The notes under the pieces: model-generated
The model's database searches: none
Seen by the model: the letters and a program-made list of their open reading frames with translations, nothing else
What the model was told of the DNA's origin: nothing
From: Eubacterium sp. TM05-53
GTDB lineage: Bacteria; Bacillota_I; Bacilli_A; Erysipelotrichales; Erysipelotrichaceae
Assembly (NCBI RefSeq): GCF_003436425.1
Contig: NZ_QSPK01000037.1
Coordinates: 1-22,700, forward strand
Length of the DNA: 22,700 bases
Reading direction: 5' to 3'
Program-made: the position numbers and the translations under genes
Part shown: positions 14,949-22,700 of the stretch, one piece after another
How the letters are laid out: every line of letters begins with the position of its first letter
How positions within the stretch are numbered: the first letter of the stretch is position 1

Positions 14949-15905
14949 CTAACCCAATTTTTTCGATAATTTTACATAATGTTTTGCATTTGAAAGAATA
15001 TCAGAAACCTGAGATTCTGAAGTGTTTTTAATAATTTTAGCCGGTACTCCCACCACAACACTCTTTTGTGGAATTACCATGTTTTCAGGCACAACACAAC
15101 CTGCACCAATAACACTATGCTTTCCTATATGAGCCCCATTTAACACAATGGCACCCATACCAATAAGCACCTCATCCTCAATCGTACAACCATGCACAAT
15201 AGCCCCATGACCAATCGTGACACGATCACCAATTTTTAATGGATAGCCACGATCCGTATGCAAAACACACTGATCTTGAATATTGGTTTCTTGTCCAATT
15301 TCAATTGTTTCTTCTTCACTACGAATCACAGCGTTATACCAAACACTTGAATCTTTACCAATTGAAACATCACCCAAGATGGTTGCGTTACTTGCACAAG
15401 TAAAATTCTTTTTAACCTCATCCAATCTCTTACAAAGCCAAACTACACCATGCCATGCATCAAATTTCATGCCACAAGAAGGCAATGCCCCATACCATGT
15501 AAAGCCATGTTTTTTATGAAAGGCTATACTTTCTTCATTCGAATCTGTAATGCATGAAATGATCCAACGCATGTTTAATTTTCTACAATCCACTTCAAGC
15601 TGATCTAACATTTTTGAAGGCAAACCATAATGTTTTCCTTCTTTAAAATAAATAGTGAGTTCTACACAATGCTTATACGCTTCCTTCGAAAAAGCAGGGT
15701 GTACATATCCATAGCCAATTAAAACATCATCATAAAGTGCTACATAAAACGGATTTGTCTTTGAAATTTCCATCATATGTTCTTTAAACACATCAAAAGA
15801 ATCTGGCACAAGATCAAATATAGCCACACTTGTCTTTACATAATGCACATAGATTGGATATATACTTTCTAAATCTTTTTCTCGAAGTAAACGTAATTCC
15901 TGCAT
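14949..15905 (-). CDS. Fusion: GNAT acetyltransferase + gamma-carbonic-anhydrase-like hexapeptide protein
   Basis: Residues 1-162 resemble phosphinothricin-type GNAT N-acetyltransferases (LREKDLESIYPIYVHYV; the GYGYVHPAF strand; SNEESIAFHKKHGF near the end of the fold). Residues 167-318 form a left-handed beta-helix of the gamma-carbonic anhydrase/YrdA type. That part begins ASNATILGDVSIGKDSSVWYNAV, and the three zinc-ligand histidines are at about H216 (VLHTD), H233 (IGHGA) and H238 (VHGC). A helical tail follows. AGGAGG is six bases before the ATG. Both domains look complete. Zinc binding and carbonic anhydrase activity are possible but not shown, as many YrdA-like proteins have no known activity. 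Confidence 0.85.
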   Translation of the reverse strand: MQELRLLREKDLESIYPIYVHYVKTSVAIFDLVPDSFDVFKEHMMEISKTNPFYVALYDDVLIGYGYVHPAFSKEAYKHCVELTIYFKEGKHYGLPSKMLDQLEVDCRKLNMRWIISCITDSNEESIAFHKKHGFTWYGALPSCGMKFDAWHGVVWLCKRLDEVKKNFTCASNATILGDVSIGKDSSVWYNAVIRSEEETIEIGQETNIQDQCVLHTDRGYPLKIGDRVTIGHGAIVHGCTIEDEVLIGMGAIVLNGAHIGKHSVIGAGCVVPENMVIPQKSVVVGVPAKIIKNTSESQVSDILSNAKHYVKLSKKLG

Positions 15906-15914
15906 AAAAACCTC

Positions 15915-16916
15915 CTATTGGATTTCTAAACTTGAATCGGCAGTCAAGCTTGCATCTGCTCTTCTACCAGAAAGATATGCGATCGTTCCAGCAACACCGA
16001 TCATGCTCGCATTGTCTGTACAACAATACATTGGAGGTACCGTAAATTCCACTTCTGGATATTCATTTCTTAATTCTTCTACCTTTTCACGAAGTCTAGA
16101 GTTAGCACTAACTCCACCACCTACAACGAAGTGACGAATATCTTTATGATCATCTAATACGGCTCTTACACGAGAGAAGATTTCATCCAACGCACATTCT
16201 TGGAATGAACAAGCTAAATCAGCCATATCAAATGTCTTGCCCTGTCTTTCCATACGCTTTGTAAATTGTAGAACACTACTCTTCAATCCAGAAAAACTAA
16301 AATCATAACGACCTTGTGTCTTCGGTTTTGCCAGTTCATATACCGGCTTACCTTCTTTTGCCAATTTATCAATTTTAGGACCACCAGGATAGCCAAGACC
16401 CAATACACGAGCCACCTTATCAAAGGCTTCTCCAATCGCATCGTCCTGCGTCTCGCCTAAGATTTCAAAACTAGTCTCATCCTTCATATAAACTAGTTCT
16501 GTATTTCCACCAGAAACAACAAGTGCTAACACAGGATATTTCATATCCACAACTAATTCATTGGCATAAATATGTCCTGCCAAGTGATGTACTGGAACCA
16601 ATGGTTTATGGTAGGCAAAAGCCAAAGTCTTTGCGGCCTGCACACCAACGTGTAAACATCCAATTAAGCCAGGCCCCTGCGTAACGGCAACCGCATCCAC
16701 ATCTTCCATCGTGATATTGGCATCTTTCAATGCTTTTTCAATACAATACGAAATATTTTCTACATGAATACGACTCGCAACTTCGGGTACAACGCCACCA
16801 AATTCTGTATGCACATCAATTTGGCTTGCGACTACACTTGATAATACTTCCTTTTTATCTTTGACAACCGCAACGGCTGTTTCATCACAACTACTTTCAA
16901 TTCCGATAATAATCAT
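15915..16916 (-). CDS. tsaD: tRNA N6-threonylcarbamoyladenosine synthase subunit TsaD
   Basis: TsaD transfers threonylcarbamoyl from its AMP adduct to A37 of ANN-decoding tRNAs, giving t6A, with TsaB and TsaE. The 333-residue protein begins IIIGIESSCDETAVAVV, the ASKHA phosphate loop. It carries the metal-binding VHHLAGH (H110, H111, H115). SGGNTELV and FSFSGLKSSVLQF are family-typical, as is GVSANSRLRE near the end. AGGAGG precedes the ATG. It is nine bases downstream of rimI and ends 10 bases before the GNAT fusion gene. The adduct-forming partner TsaC is not in this window. Confidence 0.97.
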   Translation of the reverse strand: MIIIGIESSCDETAVAVVKDKKEVLSSVVASQIDVHTEFGGVVPEVASRIHVENISYCIEKALKDANITMEDVDAVAVTQGPGLIGCLHVGVQAAKTLAFAYHKPLVPVHHLAGHIYANELVVDMKYPVLALVVSGGNTELVYMKDETSFEILGETQDDAIGEAFDKVARVLGLGYPGGPKIDKLAKEGKPVYELAKPKTQGRYDFSFSGLKSSVLQFTKRMERQGKTFDMADLACSFQECALDEIFSRVRAVLDDHKDIRHFVVGGGVSANSRLREKVEELRNEYPEVEFTVPPMYCCTDNASMIGVAGTIAYLSGRRADASLTADSSLEIQ

Positions 16917-16925
16917 ATAATCCTC

Positions 16926-17360
16926 CTACAATGCCAATGTCATCACAATGGCATCTTCTCCATCTGGATAATAACTTTTAGATACATTGACTTGAATAAA
17001 GCCCATTTTCTGATATAAATTCAATGCTGCCTCATTACTGGCACGAACTTCTAATGTCATAAATTCACAAGCTACTTCTCGAGCTCGATCAAATAAATGC
17101 ATCATTAATTCTTTACCATAACCTCTTTTTCTTAAGTTTGGATCCACTCCAATGCGAGCTAACTGCGCCATTTCAAAGGTTTCCCATAAAAAGGCATATC
17201 CAACAATGGTACCTTCATCTAGTAAAATCCAACCATGAGAAAAGGGATTCTCATTCAATTCATATAAACAATCTTTTTCGAGCCAAGGCTGTTTGAAACA
17301 TGCTTGTTCAAGTTCTAAAACACGAACTAGATCCGTGTCCTTCATTTCTTTAAAAATCAT
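16926..17360 (-). CDS. rimI: Ribosomal protein bS18 N-acetyltransferase RimI
   Basis: This 144-residue GNAT protein has the acetyl-CoA pyrophosphate loop GVDPNLRKRGYGKELM (about 71-86). SNEAALNLYQKMGF near residues 108-121 is typical of RimI. RimI acetylates the N-terminal alanine of ribosomal protein S18, though some homologues act more broadly. It overlaps the tsaB stop by four bases (ATGA) and sits between tsaB and tsaD, the classical location in Firmicutes. This context supports RimI over another GNAT. Confidence 0.9.
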   Translation of the reverse strand: MIFKEMKDTDLVRVLELEQACFKQPWLEKDCLYELNENPFSHGWILLDEGTIVGYAFLWETFEMAQLARIGVDPNLRKRGYGKELMMHLFDRAREVACEFMTLEVRASNEAALNLYQKMGFIQVNVSKSYYPDGEDAIVMTLAL

Positions 17361-17950
17361 GCTTTATAGGCATCGCTTTCTTTTAAATATTGAGGTACTA
17401 AAGCATGTACATTTTCAATTGTACGGCTTGGTACTTCAATAAAATTCTTCAAGAAATCACAACTTGATGCTTCTTGATTCACTAAATATCCATCTCCATA
17501 TAATGTTCCAGGATGTTCATTTAAGAAATCTTCTAATTGATCGACTTCTAAAATTTGTGTTTCACCAACCACAACACCCTTTTCTAAGTGTGCTACATAC
17601 GCTCTTTTACTACGCGCATCCAAAATAACGTTGGCACTTTCATCCATACCCGCAAACAACTGCATAGTACTAATGCACTTTAATGTTTTATGCATTTGTG
17701 TACAGAATACTTTCGCAATTGTCATCGCAATACGAATACCTGTATAAGAACCAGGACCATCTGTGATAATCACTTCATCAACGTCTTTATAGTCTAAAGA
17801 ATTCTTTTCAAACAATTGATTCAATTCCACAAAGATCGTTTCACTTTGTTTTTTAAATGCTTCAATAGATACACCATCAATCAATGTTCCATCTTTATAT
17901 AAACCTAATACTAATGCTTTATAAGCACTATCCATACATAAACTAATCAT
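17357..17950 (-). CDS. tsaB: t6A synthesis protein TsaB
   Basis: TsaB is the partner and stabiliser of TsaD in t6A formation. I placed the start at ATG 17950-17948 (MISLCMDSAYKAL), since GGAGG is seven bases upstream; the frame is open for five codons more without a site. The 197-residue protein shows the ASKHA-fold N-terminus and DEVIITDGPGSYTGIRIAMTIAK, the diagnostic TsaB segment. It overlaps the tsaE 3' end by eight bases and rimI by four, so translation is coupled along the t6A operon. Confidence 0.95.
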   Translation of the reverse strand: MISLCMDSAYKALVLGLYKDGTLIDGVSIEAFKKQSETIFVELNQLFEKNSLDYKDVDEVIITDGPGSYTGIRIAMTIAKVFCTQMHKTLKCISTMQLFAGMDESANVILDARSKRAYVAHLEKGVVVGETQILEVDQLEDFLNEHPGTLYGDGYLVNQEASSCDFLKNFIEVPSRTIENVHALVPQYLKESDAYKA

Positions 17951-18395
17951 GATATGCCTCCACAATACTCTTTGATACAGGACCCGTATATTCCAATGTC
18001 ACTGTACGATTTTCATCGATGCCTTCTTCAAAAGAAATTTTAATGTGGTCTTGTGGCAATTGATCCTCAATAAATTCAGACCATTCTACTACAGTAATCC
18101 CTTCATCAAAACAATCTTCAAAACCTAAGTCCTGACATTTTCCTTCCAAACGATAGGCATCAATATGATGGAAAGGTACGCCACCTTCTTGTTTATAATC
18201 CTTTAGAATTGTGAAGGTTGGTGAATTGATCACATTCTTTACACCCAAAGCTTTCCCGAAGCTTTTTGTCCAAGTTGTTTTACCCGCACCTAAATCCCCA
18301 TCTAATGTAATAACTAATTGTTTATTTCTACAAAGATCTGCCATTTTAGTGGCAAATTCCTGTGTTTCTTGTAAACTATGAATTTCTATTTTCAT
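17943..18395 (-). CDS. tsaE: t6A synthesis ATPase TsaE
   Basis: The 150-residue P-loop protein has Walker A GDLGAGKTTW (33-42), SPTFTILKDY (the conserved switch region) and HIDAYRLE, then VVEWSEFI. All are family features. TsaE binds the TsaB-TsaD pair and hydrolyses ATP to reset the t6A cycle. GGAGG lies five to six bases before the ATG. It is the first gene of the t6A cluster. Its start lies 25 bases beyond the palindromic tandem repeat, so its expression could be affected by whatever binds or folds there. Confidence 0.95.
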   Translation of the reverse strand: MKIEIHSLQETQEFATKMADLCRNKQLVITLDGDLGAGKTTWTKSFGKALGVKNVINSPTFTILKDYKQEGGVPFHHIDAYRLEGKCQDLGFEDCFDEGITVVEWSEFIEDQLPQDHIKISFEEGIDENRTVTLEYTGPVSKSIVEAYHD

Positions 18396-18420
18396 TTAAT
18401 CCTCCAAGTTTTATATCTTA

Positions 18421-18540
18421 TAAAGTGGTTTGCACTTTTCTAGAGTGGTTTCCACTTTTTTAGAGTGGTTTCCACTTTTTTAGAGTGGTTTCCACTTTTT
18501 TAGAGTGGTTTCCACTTTTCTGGAGTGGTTTTCACTTTAA
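18421..18540. repeat. Six tandem 20-bp palindromic repeats
   Basis: Six consecutive units of exactly 20 bases fill 18421-18540. The consensus is TAGAGTGGTTTCCACTTTTT; units two to four are identical, five differs at the last base, and the outer units carry three or four changes each. Each unit contains AGTGG-TTT-CCACT, a 5-bp inverted repeat with a three-base centre, so sites recur about every two helical turns. The last unit contains the stop codon of the AlbA-type gene (18537-18539), and the first unit is 25 bases from the tsaE start. The array could be a set of operator sites, a ladder of RNA hairpins in the transcript, or both. No spacers are present. Confidence 0.92.
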
Positions 18541-20249
18541 CACTCCTTTATTTCATAAAATACACTATTCTTAATTCTAGTTTTTTTCAACAAATTTTTA
18601 TCAAATAATCTTTTTAGAGCTTTATTAGCCCCTGACATAGACGAAATATTAGTCACATTTATAACATCTTTAGAGGTGATGTTCTTATTATTCTTTAAAT
18701 ATTCTAATATTTCTCTATCTGTTTTATTCAAATCCCCATCTAATTCCGGAGAAGAAGTCGAAGATATTCCATACTTTTTATTTATACTATAGGTTGTCCA
18801 TCTTCCATTTTGGTTTACTACCAGCATTTCTTTTTTTACTAAATTAGATAAATATTTACCAACTTCAACAACATGTGTGTTAAGCAATAATTGTATTTTC
18901 TCATTTGTAATTTCCTTATCCGTATAAGCGATGCTTAAAATCATTTGTTCTTCTGCTTTTAACGAAAAATAATCCTCTTTAAATATTTGTGATAAATACT
19001 GTGTTATCTCTTGAGGTAATAAACTTATCATATGTAAATGTAATTCAACACATGATAAATTTTCATTTTCTAAAAGTTCTGGTTTCCTCCAATTTTCAGC
19101 TTTCCACGTTTTTAAAATCATAGGGAATCCAGAACCAATATTCTCGCCATATCCAATCATCCTCAGCATTGTTTGTATTTTAGGATTTCTCGCAACTGAA
19201 TTTCCGCCTTCGTAAATTTCTTCAATAGATATTTTTAATCTACCTGGGTTGGAAAAAATAAATTCATTATCCTTTTTTATTATCTTTAAAATTCCAGCTT
19301 GATGATAATCACAGTGAATAATACTATTCATCATTGCTTCTCGTACAGAGGCATGTACTTCAGTATCATCTTTTCGTTGAAATCCTTCTAAAACAAAAGG
19401 TCGTTTTAAATCAGACACTAGCTTAGGCAATACAATCTTAATAAAATTGTAAATGTTATTTTCCCATGTTCCATCATATGTCAAACGATCTGACCATCTT
19501 CTGTCTCCAATCAAATTTGTCATATCTAAAAAATCAAAGCGAAAATTCTCTAGTCTTTCCCGTATAGAGAGACCTTTTCCAAACATCAATAATCCCGCTA
19601 AAGTCAATCCTTCTTCCTTTGTTCCCCTGTTTACAGCATAACCACCAAGACTTCTCAAAAAGTTTTTATTATCCAACGAATTCCATACATGATTAGGATT
19701 ATGTACCTCAAATGCATTCCTATACATCTGTAAAGAATCTCCATCAATATCATCCATTGTATATCCTGATAACAAACTACCATCATTTCCTTCATCGCTA
19801 GCATCTCGGAAAAACGATTTTATTTCACTTTCAGTACAATGATAATCTCCCTCATAATTTCTTTTATATGTTCCTTTCATAGGATTTCCATTTATATAAA
19901 CTGGTCTATGCTTATAATCAGCACGAGGCACATGAATTATAACAACATATTTACCATCAACACATTCCTTACGAACATCTTTCTCTAGCAAAATATTTGA
20001 GCTTACTTTATCACTTGAAATAGTATCCCAAAAATCTTTTATTATTTTTTCAGGACAATCCACTCCCATTATCTCGAAACGATTGTTTTTAGGTTCATCA
20101 ATCCCTAAATATATAGTTCCGCCATTCGTATTAGCAAAAGAAGAATATGTTTCCCATACAGATTTTGGTAAAGAATTTGACGCTTTTTTACATTCTACTT
20201 CTATACTCTCACCATATTGCAATTCTTTCATTAGCTCATTTAGTTTCAC
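18537..20249 (-). CDS. AlbA_2/Schlafen-type DNA-binding ATPase-like regulator
   Basis: The 570-residue product starts at GTG 20249, with AAAGGAGG upstream. It has an N-terminal AlbA_2 (divergent AAA-4/Schlafen) domain at about 10-140: GESIEVECKKA and FANTNGGTIYLGI are the signatures. A GHKL-like ATPase region (HATPase_c_4) lies at about 290-390, with VREAMMNSIIHCDY and GYGENIGSGFPMI. At least one winged helix follows at the C-terminus (510-570: TDREILEYLKNNKNITSKDVINV). Such proteins are often annotated as RecG-like helicases, but no helicase motifs are present; they are putative transcriptional regulators. It overlaps the rarA stop by four bases and ends inside the palindromic array, which makes the array its likely binding target. 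That link is inference. Confidence 0.8.
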   Translation of the reverse strand: MKLNELMKELQYGESIEVECKKASNSLPKSVWETYSSFANTNGGTIYLGIDEPKNNRFEIMGVDCPEKIIKDFWDTISSDKVSSNILLEKDVRKECVDGKYVVIIHVPRADYKHRPVYINGNPMKGTYKRNYEGDYHCTESEIKSFFRDASDEGNDGSLLSGYTMDDIDGDSLQMYRNAFEVHNPNHVWNSLDNKNFLRSLGGYAVNRGTKEEGLTLAGLLMFGKGLSIRERLENFRFDFLDMTNLIGDRRWSDRLTYDGTWENNIYNFIKIVLPKLVSDLKRPFVLEGFQRKDDTEVHASVREAMMNSIIHCDYHQAGILKIIKKDNEFIFSNPGRLKISIEEIYEGGNSVARNPKIQTMLRMIGYGENIGSGFPMILKTWKAENWRKPELLENENLSCVELHLHMISLLPQEITQYLSQIFKEDYFSLKAEEQMILSIAYTDKEITNEKIQLLLNTHVVEVGKYLSNLVKKEMLVVNQNGRWTTYSINKKYGISSTSSPELDGDLNKTDREILEYLKNNKNITSKDVINVTNISSMSGANKALKRLFDKNLLKKTRIKNSVFYEIKEC

Positions 20250-21607
20250 GACTTTCCTCCTTTAGGATTTTTCTTCATCATACGATTTCTATGCACCATT
20301 GCCTTGATTTGTTTGATCTGCGCAAGACGATTACGCACCTTCACTTCAGATCCCTGATCACTTGGTACATAATATTCTTTACCAACTAGCGCATCTGGAA
20401 GACACTGCATATCCGTCATGTGATATTCATAATCATGTGAATACTCATATCCTTTATTGTATCCCAAATCTTTCATTAGTTTCGTTGGCGCATTACGAAT
20501 ATGTAAAGGTACCGGCTGATCCAATGTTTTTAAAGCATCAACCTTCGCCGTATTATAAGCCACTTCTAAAGCGTTTGATTTTGGTGCTAAAGCCAAATAA
20601 ACAGCTGCATGCGTTAAATGTACATTACATTCTGGAACACCCAAATAGTGACATGCCTGATAGGCAGCGACACAAATTTCTAAAGCCCTAGAATCCGCCA
20701 TACCAATATCTTCACTTGCCATACGAACGAGTCTTCTTGCGATATATAAAGGATCTTCTCCAGCCTCCAACATACGAGCTAACCAATATACTGCAGCCTG
20801 TACATCGGAGTTTCGTACACTTTTATGTAGGGCAGAAATAATATTATAGTGTTCCTCCCCTTTTTTATCATACAATAACGACCTTTTTTGAAGGCATTGT
20901 TTCAATATATCTTGTGAAACATGAATTCCATCCAATTCACTTGGACTATTATAAACAACCATCTCCAGTGTATTTAAACAAAAGCGGGCATCTCCACCGG
21001 AAAATGCGGCAATCGCCTCTATATCTTCATCCGTAATATGTATTTTTAGATTGCCTAATCCTTTTGAGCTGGAAATAGCACGAATAATCAAATCCTTTAA
21101 ATCATCTGTATTCAAACTGTTTAGTACAAATACTCTGCACCTAGATAAAAGGGCAGAATTGATTTCAAAGCTTGGATTTTCTGTTGTAGCACCAATTAGA
21201 ATGATACTTCCCTTTTCAACATAGGGTAAAAACGCATCTTGTTGAGCCTTATTAAAACGATGAATTTCATCTACGAATAGAATTGTTTTTTGCCCTAAAG
21301 CCCTTCGCGTATCGGCCTGTTTCATGACTTCCTTGATTTCTTTTATACCACTCGTAACAGCTGAGAAATCCACAAAATAACTCTTTGTCTGATGGGCAAT
21401 AATACGTGCCAACGTCGTTTTTCCGACTCCAGGCGGCCCCCAGAAAATCATCGATGTTACTTGATCATGTTCAATCATTTGCCACAAAAGATTTCCTTTG
21501 GCAACAAGCTGTTTTTGTCCCACATATTCATCCAATGTTTCAGGACGCATACGATCGGCTAAAGGCCTTGTGTCTTCTTGTATTGAAAATAGAGAATCTT
21601 GTTCCAT
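20246..21607 (-). CDS. rarA: Replication-associated recombination protein A (AAA+ ATPase)
   Basis: RarA (MgsA, relative of eukaryotic WRNIP1) is a clamp-loader-like ATPase acting at stalled replication forks. I chose ATG 21607-21605 (MEQDSLFSIQED), with GGAGG seven bases upstream; the frame extends 12 codons further without a site. The 453-residue protein has PLADRMRPETLDEYVGQ, Walker A GPPGVGKTT (57-65), Walker B ILFVDEIHRFNK (109-120) and sensor 1 GATTENPSFEIN. The C-terminal tetramerisation domain includes ARRLVRMASEDIGMAD. It has its own candidate promoter (21630-21635) and runs into the AlbA-type gene. Confidence 0.95.
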   Translation of the reverse strand: MEQDSLFSIQEDTRPLADRMRPETLDEYVGQKQLVAKGNLLWQMIEHDQVTSMIFWGPPGVGKTTLARIIAHQTKSYFVDFSAVTSGIKEIKEVMKQADTRRALGQKTILFVDEIHRFNKAQQDAFLPYVEKGSIILIGATTENPSFEINSALLSRCRVFVLNSLNTDDLKDLIIRAISSSKGLGNLKIHITDEDIEAIAAFSGGDARFCLNTLEMVVYNSPSELDGIHVSQDILKQCLQKRSLLYDKKGEEHYNIISALHKSVRNSDVQAAVYWLARMLEAGEDPLYIARRLVRMASEDIGMADSRALEICVAAYQACHYLGVPECNVHLTHAAVYLALAPKSNALEVAYNTAKVDALKTLDQPVPLHIRNAPTKLMKDLGYNKGYEYSHDYEYHMTDMQCLPDALVGKEYYVPSDQGSEVKVRNRLAQIKQIKAMVHRNRMMKKNPKGGKS

Positions 21608-21629
21608 ATGTTTCCTCCGTATGTATTTT

Positions 21630-21635
21630 ATTATA
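21630..21635 (-). promoter_or_regulatory. Candidate -10 box of rarA
   Basis: TATAAT on the minus strand lies 22 bases before the rarA ATG and downstream of the MATE terminator. No good -35 is found at 17 bases, so the promoter would be weak or activator-dependent. Confidence 0.4.
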
Positions 21636-21644
21636 CACCACACA

Positions 21645-21675
21645 AAAGAAAAAGTGTTTGACCTTAATCAAACAC
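21645..21675 (-). terminator. Terminator after the MATE remnant
   Basis: GTGTTTGA (21654-21661) and TCAAACAC (21668-21675) form a perfect 8-bp stem around a six-base loop. On the minus strand TTTTTCTTTTG follows. The MATE stop codon lies in the loop. Confidence 0.8.
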
Positions 21676-22617
21676 CATCTTCTTTTTCTCAATTCGCCTT
21701 AAAAATACCCATCCAACTAAACAAGATAAAACTTCTGTAATCACAAATGCGTACCAAATCAAAGATACATCCATTCCATATTGAATGACAAGTTTTGAAA
21801 ATCCCCAAGCCAAAGGAAGAATCAAAATGGCTTGTCTAAGCAAGGAAACAACTAAGGATTCCATACCTCCATTTAAAGCTTGATACACTCCTTGAAATGC
21901 GATATTCACACCTGCAAACACAAAGCTGATGGAAATGATTCGAACCGCACTGATGAAATACATTCTAGATTGTCCTGCATTAAATAGTGTCGCAAAAAAG
22001 TTTGGGAATAGTTCTGTAATTAGAGTACCCAAAGCCATTAATACTATAGTATATATTAAGCCATATTTAATTCCATCTTTAACACGCTTCTTATTTTGCA
22101 TACCATACGAAAAGGCAATGATGGGTGTAATCGCATCTCTTAAGCCAAATGCCATAAACAAGACAAATTGTTGCACCTTATAGAAAAGACCATAGGCTGT
22201 TTGTGCAGATGGATCAAATTTAAGAATTAAATTCATCGCATAGACCATGAATGACATCAATGCCTGCGCAATAATGGCTGGTAGTCCAATGGAATAGATT
22301 TCTTTGATAATTCGCTTATTTGGTTTTGCATAAGTTAGTCCATGATCAAATTCTTTATTCAAACGAATATGGAATATGACTAATAAAAGTGCCGAAAGAA
22401 TTTGTCCAATAACTGTCGCATAAGCCGCTCCTTGTACACCTAAATTAAAGCCATAAATCAAGATGGGATCTAGAACCATATTGATTACAGCACCTGTAAC
22501 TTGTCCAATTGTAGAATATAGTGATCGTCCTGTCGCTTGAAGTAGCTTTTCAAATATCGAAAAGAACACAACACCAAAAGATAACAGGCAACAAATTCTT
22601 AGATAATCAATACTCAT
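21664..22617 (-). pseudogene. MATE-family efflux transporter, 5'-truncated
   Basis: The readable part from ATG 22617 gives 317 residues with about eight or nine hydrophobic segments. It matches the latter two thirds of MATE (NorM/DinF) cation-drug antiporters: [54 protein letters not shown], and [19 protein letters not shown] in the second half. Full family members have about 450 residues and 12 segments, so roughly the first four are missing. Upstream the same frame continues for 19 sense codons and then meets TAA at 22675-22677. The ATG has no ribosome binding site, and DNA beyond about 22645 is AT-rich and does not look like MATE in any frame. It is most likely a decayed gene; a frameshift or rearrangement just beyond the edge cannot be excluded. 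Confidence 0.75.
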
Positions 22618-22700
22618 CGATAATACAAGGGCATCACTTGTTTGAGAGCTAACTATATAAAATTCAAGTATTATTTATGAAAAAGTTTGAAAATATAAAA
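22618..22700. other. AT-rich edge upstream of the MATE remnant
   Basis: MATE-like residues (SDALVLS) extend to about 22640. Beyond that the sequence becomes strongly AT-rich, with stops in all three minus-strand frames. No gene is supported here. Confidence 0.5.

Noticed and set aside
18421..18540. CRISPR array
   Set aside because: The units are contiguous with no unique spacers, and no cas genes are present. It is a simple tandem palindromic repeat.
18537..20249. RecG-like ATP-dependent helicase
   Set aside because: No Walker A or superfamily 2 helicase motifs are visible. The AlbA_2, GHKL-like and winged-helix regions fit a regulator.

Overview
The window reads as a low-GC Gram-positive (Bacillota) chromosome. 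The t6A operon order (tsaE-tsaB-rimI-tsaD), strong GGAGG ribosome binding sites, AT-rich codons and the accessory gene types suggest an anaerobic gut Firmicute, possibly Erysipelotrichaceae. That family assignment is inference.

Three regions are visible. (1) Positions 1-2433 are extremely AT-rich. They hold the 5' part of a radical SAM enzyme gene (minus strand, running off the left edge), a 24-codon peptide gene just upstream of it with its own ribosome binding site, and a divergent Rgg/PlcR-like HTH-TPR regulator. Together these look like a small peptide-regulated RiPP (modified peptide) locus. (2) Positions about 2480-10620 look like an integrative mobilizable element. It has a MobP-type relaxase, MobC, an oriT-like inverted repeat with a C-run, an SF3 helicase of the D5/P4 type, a second ribbon-helix-helix protein, a tyrosine integrase with a small excisionase, and a divergent Xre repressor. 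A BlaI / M56 (BlaR1-like) sensor pair with a divergent secreted acidic protein follows. The right end lies just beyond the terminator of guaA. The left end is not resolved, and region 1 may be further cargo of the same island. (3) Positions 10639-22700 are chromosomal backbone, all on the minus strand.

In transcription order the backbone runs: MATE remnant, rarA, an AlbA/Schlafen-type regulator, a six-unit 20-bp palindromic tandem repeat, tsaE, tsaB, rimI, tsaD, a GNAT plus gamma-carbonic-anhydrase fusion, a DUF2974-like alpha/beta hydrolase, a hydroxyacid-dehydrogenase plus HAD-phosphatase fusion, and guaA. Gaps are short and several genes overlap, so rarA to guaA may be largely co-transcribed. 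The only large gap is the repeat array between the AlbA gene and tsaE.

Most worth a second look: the unannotated cysteine-containing peptide next to the radical SAM enzyme; the palindromic tandem array abutting the AlbA-type regulator; the BlaI/M56/secreted-protein module in the mobile element; the candidate oriT; and two uncommon two-domain fusions in the guaA operon.
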